From UMGS75 sp964507405 (GTDB lineage: Bacteria; Bacillota_I; Bacilli_A; ML615J-28; CAG-313): a stretch of DNA of 7,746 bases. This document shows, piece by piece, positions 1-7,200 of this stretch. The stretch is from NCBI GenBank assembly GCA_964507405.1, contig CAZDPJ010000040.1:1-7746 (forward strand), in the 5' to 3' direction. Position 1 is the first letter of the stretch. Each line of letters starts with the position of its first letter. The position numbers were made by a program, and so were the translations under genes. A model generated the notes under the pieces. The model had not been told where the DNA came from, made no database searches, and saw only the letters and a program-made list of their open reading frames with translations.

Positions 1-3000
1 GACTGTTGAAAAACCTACAATTTCTAACCAAGATAATTATATTTATAATGGAAAAGAACAAACTTGTGAATTTGATTTTAAAGATGATGATGATAAAGAA
101 TTAGTTACTATTACAGGCAATAAACAAACAAACTTTGGAACATATTTAGTAAGTATCACTTTAAATGACTCTAGTTATAAATGGGTAGATACTTTAGGAG
201 CTGAAACTGGAGATTCAATTACAATAACTTTTAACTGGACTATAAAAAAGAAAAATATAAGTTCTGCAATTGTTTCAGGTATAAATGATAACTTTACATA
301 TTCTAATGTAGCTATAACACCAAAACCTACATCTGTTACCATAAAATTAATAGATACAGTTACTTTAATTGAAGGTACAGATTATCTAATTAGTTATTCA
401 AATAATATTAATGCAGGAACTGGTGCTACTATTACAATTAGTGGTCAAGGAAATTTTGATGGGACAAAGAATCAATCATTTACAATAAAACCACGAAACA
501 TAAAAGTAAAAAATAATTTAATTTTATCATTTGATTATAATGGAACTAATCAAACTTATTCCACTATAAGTGAATCTATACTTAACAAAAATATAATATT
601 TGTTGATGATAGTAATACAGAATGGAAACCATCTTCATTTACAGTTACTGGCATTACTAATGGAATATTTGGTTATGGAGAATTTGAGGATATAACTGAA
701 TTATTAAGGAGTGATGGAAATAATTATTCATCAACAACAATGGTTGGATTAAGTAAACTTACAAATTTGGTTGGAAGTGAATATAAAGCATACTATGAAG
801 TAACAGATGGTAATTATATATTATCTTCTACAAATAATAATTGTACTTTTAAATATAATACAGTTAGAATTTTAACTAAATATTATACTATCGAAGATGC
901 TTTATCCATTACTGGAAATACTAACGACATAATTGTTTGTGGTAATAGTGCATCATATGTATATACATCATTTTCAGCATTAACTAATACTCCCCAAAAA
1001 TATTTAGTTAGTGGAAAACGATTAGTTGTATCATGCCAAACTGATGTACAAGATACAAAATACATAGAAGGATGGACTTATTCTGGTATTGTATATTCTG
1101 CATTATACATACCGAAAAATATCACTTTACAAATATCTAACAACGGTACTTTTTTAATTGATGCAAAAATTGGTTTTTGTCAACCTCATACAACATTTGT
1201 TGCCGATAGAGGAATTGTATTTAATAATGGTACAATTCAAGTAAGCAATAATTGTAACCTTCAATCATATGGATATTTAAAGGGTAATGGTGTTGTAAAT
1301 TTAGCTTCTGGAGCTACCGCAGTAGATTGTTTACATACATATGACTGGCCAGGTGGATCAGCTGCAAGTTCTATTTATTCAAAAGTATTACCTACAAACG
1401 CATGGTCTGTTCATAATATTTCTTGTAATACAATAATAAACGCTGGAGCTATTTATAACGCATATATGTATGCATACATGACTGTGATTGGAACACCTGT
1501 TAATGCTGCAACAACTGCTACAATTATTGGTAATAGTTCTTCTAAAAACAGTCTGTTTAATATATCAAGTGGGTATATTGAAAAAAAAGGTAGTCCAGCA
1601 AAAGCGTGGAATACCGCAAATGATAAATTTAAAAGTTTATATTTAGTTGAAGGTAGTAATCAAATTGCTGGTCAAAAAGAAGATATTAAATTATATGGTA
1701 AATGTAAAGACAATACTTTAAAAATCTCAATGGATTTAGTAGTTCCTGTTAATTTAGAAACATCAACAAAAAAACCAGCAACTATAGGCTTTATGGATTT
1801 ACAAGTTATGGACGGATCGGAATTGACATTGGAAAAATCTGATTATTTATTCTTACCTGGATCTAATATAATAATACATAAAAATTCAACATTAACTATT
1901 GGTTCGGATGTTGATGTAACAATTGAAACAGCATCTTCTATAGAAAGTGATAGTGGAGATTGTGCATTTAAGCAATATTATGTAGATAAATTAGATGCTA
2001 ATGCTATTATAAATGGTAGCGTTATTGTTAACGGAAATATTGGGGGATTATGGCAAACCACTGAAGAAGGTGCACAGATTAATCTTTCTGGCGGTAATAC
2101 AAGTTCAAGTTATATAATGTTTAATGCTTCGTCTTCACCGAGATATTTAGAAAAAAGTAATTTTGCTGCCACTGGTAATATAGATAACGTTCACAATCAA
2201 ACATTTAATAAGAATATTTATACTTCAGTAAAAGGAACAAACGATGATTATGTCTGGACTTCTGCAGCAAATGTTAAAACATTCACATTAAATTTTTATG
2301 ATAAGCATAATAATTCTTTAATAACATCAAAGAATATTCAAATATTAAATGGTAATACTTATACTATTGATGGTAATGAATTTATATATGATAAATTATT
2401 CTATAAATTAGTAGATGGTAATGAATGGTTATTATATAATAATTCAACATATTCAACAGCTATAGGTTATACATTAACTTATAATGAAAATAATACCTGT
2501 AATTTATATACAAATTGGACTGAAAAAGAATATAGTATTATTTATACTGCCTCTTATAAAGATAAAAATATTGAACCGATATTAAATAATAAACTAGAAA
2601 CATTTACTATTAAAAACTTTGTTAATGATATATTATCAATTACAACAACTGCATCATATTTAAATAAGACATTTATTGGATGGTATCTAGGTATTGATGA
2701 TAGTACCGGTGTAGTATTAAATGAAATAACGCTTGCACAATTTACAAAATACATTAATGAAGTAGGGGAAAGTTCTCCATTACCATTATATTGTAAATTT
2801 ACAGATGAAAAGATTATTAGGATAACTTATAATTACAATAATAATGATCTTGACAATACTTCTGAAACTATAACTTATACAACTGCAAATTTAAATTTAG
2901 ATATAACTTTAATTGATTTAGATAATAGTATTAAATCAGTAACTAATGATAATGATACTTATAAATATTATTTTGGTGGATGGAAAATTGGAGATAAAGA

Positions 3001-3583
3001 ATATGCTGCAAATGAAGTAATTACAATATCTACTGATACTATAATTGAAGCAATTTGGATAGAAAAATTAAAGGTTATACTATCTAATAATATCAATGAA
3101 AATAAAATAGAAAGATATTATATTTTCGAAGAAAATAAGGTAATAAATTTACAAAATTTCATATCTTCATATGATGGTTACACATTTAATAATTGGAGTT
3201 GTATATCAAATAATGCAACTATCAATAATAATAAATTAACATTAATTAGTAATAAAACTACAGAAATTGAAGCAGAATATAAAATATATATAAGCATAAT
3301 AAATAAGATTGAATTATTAGGAACAGATTATAAAATATCTGAATATGTAATTAATTATTTATCTTCAGATGGAATAATAGTTAGAAGTGAGACCTATAAC
3401 AATATAATTAATCATGGTGATGAGCATAAATTATTATTTGAAGTTGGAAGTATAATCCAGATTAAATATAAATGCTCTACTGCATCTGTGGGTTTGAATA
3501 AAAAAAATTTTGAAACAAAGTCAATAGAAATTAATAAACCTATGTCAATTACTTTACGGTATGACGATTATTCAGCTAATTAA
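1..3583 (+). CDS. Large multidomain surface/secreted protein with InlB-type repeats, 5' end missing
   Basis: The reading frame is open from the window edge (first full codon at 2) to TAA at 3581-3583, giving 1193 visible residues. The ATG at 740 lies inside this frame and is not a credible start, because clear domain sequence precedes it. In visible numbering: residues 1-84 form a module opening TVEKP and ending with NWTIKK; 85-165 form an Ig-like module with SYSNNINAG at 131-139; 166-287 form a divergent MBG/Ig-like module; 288-757 are a probable beta-solenoid opening with a TIEDA motif; 758-1093 hold four InlB B-repeat-like units (FIGWYL, FGGWKI); 1094-1193 are a C-terminal module. There is no LPXTG motif, no terminal membrane helix and no catalytic motif. 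Such architectures are known from adhesins and other surface proteins of Bacillota, so a role in attachment or cell-surface display is inferred. The protein has 14 Cys, unusual for this class. It converges on a collinear paralogue at 4257-7746. That it is a real coding gene is near certain; its function is not. Confidence 0.93.
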   Translation, partial: TVEKPTISNQDNYIYNGKEQTCEFDFKDDDDKELVTITGNKQTNFGTYLVSITLNDSSYKWVDTLGAETGDSITITFNWTIKKKNISSAIVSGINDNFTYSNVAITPKPTSVTIKLIDTVTLIEGTDYLISYSNNINAGTGATITISGQGNFDGTKNQSFTIKPRNIKVKNNLILSFDYNGTNQTYSTISESILNKNIIFVDDSNTEWKPSSFTVTGITNGIFGYGEFEDITELLRSDGNNYSSTTMVGLSKLTNLVGSEYKAYYEVTDGNYILSSTNNNCTFKYNTVRILTKYYTIEDALSITGNTNDIIVCGNSASYVYTSFSALTNTPQKYLVSGKRLVVSCQTDVQDTKYIEGWTYSGIVYSALYIPKNITLQISNNGTFLIDAKIGFCQPHTTFVADRGIVFNNGTIQVSNNCNLQSYGYLKGNGVVNLASGATAVDCLHTYDWPGGSAASSIYSKVLPTNAWSVHNISCNTIINAGAIYNAYMYAYMTVIGTPVNAATTATIIGNSSSKNSLFNISSGYIEKKGSPAKAWNTANDKFKSLYLVEGSNQIAGQKEDIKLYGKCKDNTLKISMDLVVPVNLETSTKKPATIGFMDLQVMDGSELTLEKSDYLFLPGSNIIIHKNSTLTIGSDVDVTIETASSIESDSGDCAFKQYYVDKLDANAIINGSVIVNGNIGGLWQTTEEGAQINLSGGNTSSSYIMFNASSSPRYLEKSNFAATGNIDNVHNQTFNKNIYTSVKGTNDDYVWTSAANVKTFTLNFYDKHNNSLITSKNIQILNGNTYTIDGNEFIYDKLFYKLVDGNEWLLYNNSTYSTAIGYTLTYNENNTCNLYTNWTEKEYSIIYTASYKDKNIEPILNNKLETFTIKNFVNDILSITTTASYLNKTFIGWYLGIDDSTGVVLNEITLAQFTKYINEVGESSPLPLYCKFTDEKIIRITYNYNNNDLDNTSETITYTTANLNLDITLIDLDNSIKSVTNDNDTYKYYFGGWKIGDKEYAANEVITISTDTIIEAIWIEKLKVILSNNINENKIERYYIFEENKVINLQNFISSYDGYTFNNWSCISNNATINNNKLTLISNKTTEIEAEYKIYISIINKIELLGTDYKISEYVINYLSSDGIIVRSETYNNIINHGDEHKLLFEVGSIIQIKYKCSTASVGLNKKNFETKSIEINKPMSITLRYDDYSAN
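392..417 (+). repeat. Inverted homologous patch, left copy (SYSNNINAG codons)
   Basis: This 26-base segment matches the reverse complement of 7297-7322 at 24 of 26 positions, with an uninterrupted 17-base core (agttattcaaataatat). It encodes residues 131-139 of the plus-strand protein. Both copies are read in the same codon phase. The match may reflect conserved protein sequence plus A/T-biased codon use, not a dedicated recombination site. Confidence 0.6.
863..2272 (+). other. Domain: probable right-handed beta-solenoid of the plus-strand protein
   Basis: Residues 288-757 of the visible protein. The region opens with YYTIEDAL, a form common at the start of parallel beta-helix domains where a TxxEA segment precedes the coils. 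It continues as short strands separated by Asn/Gly turns (ISNNGTF, FNNGTIQV, INGSVIVNGNIGG). Landmarks shared with the minus-strand paralogue are TIINAG at 477-482, LPG at 618-620 and IGGL at 680-683. A YDWPGGSAA stretch around residue 440 resembles, from memory, a recurrent motif in uncharacterised Bacillota surface proteins. The solenoid fold is inferred from the pattern, not computed. Confidence 0.6.
2273..3283 (+). repeat. Four InlB B-repeat-like units in the plus-strand protein
   Basis: Residues 758-1093. Unit boundaries fall after W839 (TNWTEK), F933 (YCKFTDE), W1019 (AIWIEK) and Y1093 (AEYK). The central GW element is clear in unit 2 (FIGWYL) and unit 3 (FGGWKI), becomes FNNWSC in unit 4 and is eroded in unit 1. 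Such repeats (Flg_new, or Listeria-Bacteroides repeat family) form small beta-rich ubiquitin-like folds in secreted bacterial proteins. Units 1 and 4 are degenerate, and units 2 and 4 have lost the closing Trp, so this array looks more decayed or diversified than its partner. Confidence 0.75.
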
Positions 3584-3736
3584 TAACTATATAAATTATA
3601 AATTTTTGAATAATTATAAAATTAATATATAAATATTATTTTTAAATTTTAATATTAAATGAAAATTTTTATTTACTATAGAGGTTAAAAAACGTTTAAA
3701 AGGCTTACATAATTATTTTTAGAATGTTTACTCTAA

Positions 3737-3776
3737 AAAAAAGTGATTATTGGAAATTACCTATAATCACTTTTTT
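3737..3776. terminator. Bidirectional intrinsic terminator
   Basis: A perfect 14-bp inverted repeat: 3737-3750 (AAAAAAGTGATTAT) pairs with 3763-3776, leaving a 12-base loop. The arms begin and end in runs of six A and six T, with two further A at 3735-3736. Transcripts from either strand therefore give a hairpin followed by a U-tract. It lies 153 bases past the plus-strand stop and 481 bases past the minus-strand stop, so it can serve as main terminator for the first and backstop for the second. Confidence 0.85.
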
Positions 3777-3954
3777 ATATATGACTATATACACTTTTGT
3801 TATTATATATATAAAAAAATTATATAATTTTAAAAGTTAATCTACATTTATTAAAATTAACATTATATTATACAAAAATTTAAAATTTTTTTTGTAATTT
3901 ATAGTTAATTATATTATACATTAGAACAAATAAAATAATCTATTTGCAAAGCGC

Positions 3955-3984
3955 AAAAAGGTGTAAGAAATAATATCTCACACC
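3955..3984 (-). terminator. Intrinsic terminator for the minus-strand gene
   Basis: GGTGT at 3960-3964 pairs with ACACC at 3980-3984. After one A/C mismatch the stem continues with AGA (3966-3968) and TCT (3976-3978) around a seven-base loop. Read on the minus strand, the stem is followed at once by TTTTT (complement of 3955-3959), the normal terminator order. It sits 273 bases past the minus-strand stop. On the plus strand the nearest T-run (3991-3996) is six bases away, so activity in that direction would be weaker. A small TTTGC/GCAAA hairpin (3943-3957) adjoins it. Confidence 0.6.
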
Positions 3985-4256
3985 ATATAATTTTTTATGG
4001 AATCTTTACTAGTATTAATAATAAAATAATAAATTATAATATATAAAATTTTTAATTATTTAATATACATTAAAACATAAAAATAATATAACATAATGAG
4101 AAATAATTTTAACATTACTTACTTTTATAAGAAAATACTAATATATATTTTAAAACGAAGTTTCTAATTCAAATTTTCCTTTGATGTAGTAGTGGAATTA
4201 AAATAAATTATTATTAAAAATTTTGATTTGTTTAAATAACTATAGACTGTATATAT

Positions 4257-7200
4257 TTATAATATTCTTGATATAATAGTAATAGTTATTTTATTATTAT
4301 TTGTAGTTATTTTAAAACAATATGGATTATTTTCAGTGCCATTTCCATTTATAATATCAGCGCCGTCAATCTTTGTGCTTTGGGAATTATCGCCATTATA
4401 GTTAATAACAATATATAAATTATCATCTTTACAAACAAATATTGTATTATTATAATCAATTAACGTACTATTATTAATACTATACTTTTTGACTTCTCCT
4501 CCACCTGTTCCAATAAAAGAAGTATCACTCACTATTTCTACTTTAATTAGTTTTTTCCAAATAGCTTTTACAGTTGGTGTAAAACTATTAATCGTCCATA
4601 TGCCATTTTTATTATCAATCAAACCAGTTAATTCAAATTCATCACATCTATATCCATAACTAGAATTGGCATCACTTTGTTTATTTTCAGGTAGACTTAG
4701 AGCACTAATTTTGTCGCCAATTTCTCCTTTATAATACAATAGAATTAATTCGCTACCATTATCATAGTCAACAGTTAGTGTTATTTCTTTTTTAATCCAT
4801 CTAGCATTTAAATTAAGTGTATAATTTATATTATCTGTTGTTTCAAACAATTCAGAATTAATATTTGTAACTATTTCATTAGTTTTATACCATCCAGCAA
4901 AATAAATATTTTCTAATGGATTATTGTTATATTCTCCTCCTAAAATAGGTAATAATACATCATTCCAATCATACTTATCATCAACAATTTTTATAATTTT
5001 TTCTATATTAGATTTTTCAGGAGCATCACTAGGATTAACTAATGTAATAGTGTAACTCTTAGTTCCTTCAGGATACCATAGAGCATAAATTAATACTTTA
5101 TTATCGGCATTTAAATAATTGATTAGTTCAGATCCTTCTAATAATGTAATCTCATTTAAGCAAGATTGATCTGTATACCATCCACCAAATACATAGTTTC
5201 CATTTATTGGAGCAGTTAAAGATGTTTTAATAGTATTAATATTAAATGAAGATATATTCGTAGGTTCTGTAATTTTTTCAGTTGTTGAATTATTATTATA
5301 CTTATTATAATATTCTATAGTATAATTAATTGGTTCCCATTTCGCATATAATGTTATATTTGTATAAATACTATCTCCAACAGTTATTTTTTGTTCAAAA
5401 TTATTATCTAAATACCAACCTTTAAATATATAATAGTCTCTATTAATATTTGGCACATCATTATTTGTTATTATATATCCATATTTTGTTAATACTAAAT
5501 TTGATTTATTTTCAACGTCACTACCACCATTACTGTTATATTTAATTGATATTGGTGAATTTATAACCCACCCTTTATTATATGAGTAATATGTAGTAGT
5601 AGTTGCATTTGATGGAGTTATTGATGTACCAGCTGATGTATATAAATAAATATTACATGTTCTTGTATATTCATTCCAATCAGCCAATAAGATACCTTTT
5701 CCTTTTATTTCATGTGATGTTATGGATGTCGAAGCATTATTTGCAATTATTAATTCAGCATTATTTTCAGTTGTTTCAATTAATCCTCCAATTTTCCCTT
5801 TAGATGAAATTTCTAACGTTCCATTTACTATTAGTCTACCATTTCCTTTATCTTTTGGATATAAATTATTGCAACCTACTGCAACATCATCAAACAAATC
5901 ATAAACTATCAATTGATTAACTTTTACTTTAACATTTTTACATATTTTTACAATTGCTCCAGGTAAAATTTTAACATTTTGATTTAAATTTACAGTTGCA
6001 TCCATAGATGAATTATCTAATTTATTTAAAGATATATGATAATACCATGAAATTGGAAATAGAATATCACTTGTCGATAGTGTATTTCCAACAATATCCA
6101 TTGTTAACGAATTCAAATCAAAATCGCCATAGAAATTTATCTTATTAACTTTTGTTTCATTATTATACTCTGAGACCATATAACTATTATTTTTTAAATT
6201 AATTAAATAATTATTATCATTTCCAACCATTTTTATTGTTGTAGAATTACTATCATTATTTGCATATAAACTTACAAATGCTCTAAAAATACCACCATAA
6301 TTTATAATGGTTTTTGAACAAATATTTTGAAAGAAAAATCTATTAAAAGCTGATCCCTTCATATTTAATTTTATTTGTGTGAATATTGTTCCTCCTCTAT
6401 GTTCTATTACAATAAAAGGAATTTGAAGAGTGGCTCCATTATTTATTATTACATTTCCTTCATGATTTGTTTTATTTTTAATAGCTCCATAAACTACTAA
6501 ATAACCACCACTATTATTTTCAATTATAGAATTATTAGATAATCTAATTTCAGCATAATCTGAACAAGTTTGTGAATTTGGACTATCTCCACCATATCCA
6601 GAGGAAATTTTACCGCCAATAAAAATTTTACCATTATTAACAATCTTTATATTGTCATCTACAGTAATTAAATTTTTTCTATATGTAGTAGAATCTAGAG
6701 CTAAAGTATTTCCCCAAGAATCAATTTCTGATGGGTAGTAATCTGTAGATGAATTTATTATATTCGTTGAAGTGCTATATAAAAATTGAAGTGTTTGATT
6801 AGAAGTAATTATGCAATTTGTTCTAATTCTACGTTTTTCATTTGTATCTGCAATAATATTTATAACTCCATTAGTTACACTCTTAATTGCATGTTCGATT
6901 GAACCATAATATATAGAACCACTATATGCCACAGGTTTTATTAATAGTGATGTTATATCATTGATAACTTCATAATTATTATTATCGGTTGGAATAAATC
7001 TATAATTTATTTCAGCAGGATATCCATCAGAAGATGAATTTCCATTCTTACTATAATAATAATTTATACCATCTATGACATCAATATTTTTAAAAGAAAT
7101 AAATTCAAATTTACCAGTTGTATTTGCAGAACCCTCAGTAGAAATGATTGGTTTACTTCCATCATCTAATTCGCCTTCATAAATACTTTTATATATAGGT

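Larger units (their letters stand above)
3584..4256. other. A/T-rich non-coding gap between two convergent genes
   Basis: This 673-base stretch lies between the two stop codons. Apart from two hairpins described separately, it is nearly all A and T, with long A and T runs. No reading frame with a ribosome binding site, no tRNA-like structure and no convincing promoter was found, as expected between converging 3' ends. A short direct repeat (attatattataca at 3862-3874 and 3908-3920) is present but has little significance in such biased sequence. A slightly less A/T-rich patch lies at about 4155-4200. Confidence 0.8.

Noticed and set aside
740..742. ATG as start of the plus-strand gene.
   Set aside because: The frame is open for 246 codons upstream to the window edge, and those codons encode recognisable surface-protein modules.
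1..3583. An archaeal (Methanosphaera/Methanobrevibacter-like) adhesin as alternative source.
   Set aside because: Those genomes are also A/T-rich with large adhesins, but the hairpin-plus-T-run terminators and InlB/MBG-type modules fit Bacillota better. It cannot be excluded from this window alone.
3724..3840. A 38-codon plus-strand frame in the gap, with a hydrophobic product resembling a small membrane protein.
   Set aside because: It runs straight through the terminator hairpin, has no ribosome binding site at a usable distance, and hydrophobic Ile/Phe/Tyr codons arise by chance in A/T-only DNA.
3874..3890. An A/T-only hairpin (7-bp stem, 3-base loop) followed by more T.
   Set aside because: It has no G-C pair, is thermodynamically weak and is expected by chance at this base composition, so it is not called a terminator.
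3862..3920. A 13-base direct repeat (attatattataca), 46 bases apart, as possible target-site duplication or protein-binding iteron.
   Set aside because: There are only two copies, nearly all A/T, and nothing between them resembles a mobile element or origin.
5603..5904. Two overlapping short plus-strand frames opposite the minus-strand solenoid region.
   Set aside because: Both are antisense to well-supported coding sequence and have low-complexity, Leu/Ile/Gln-biased products typical of shadow frames.
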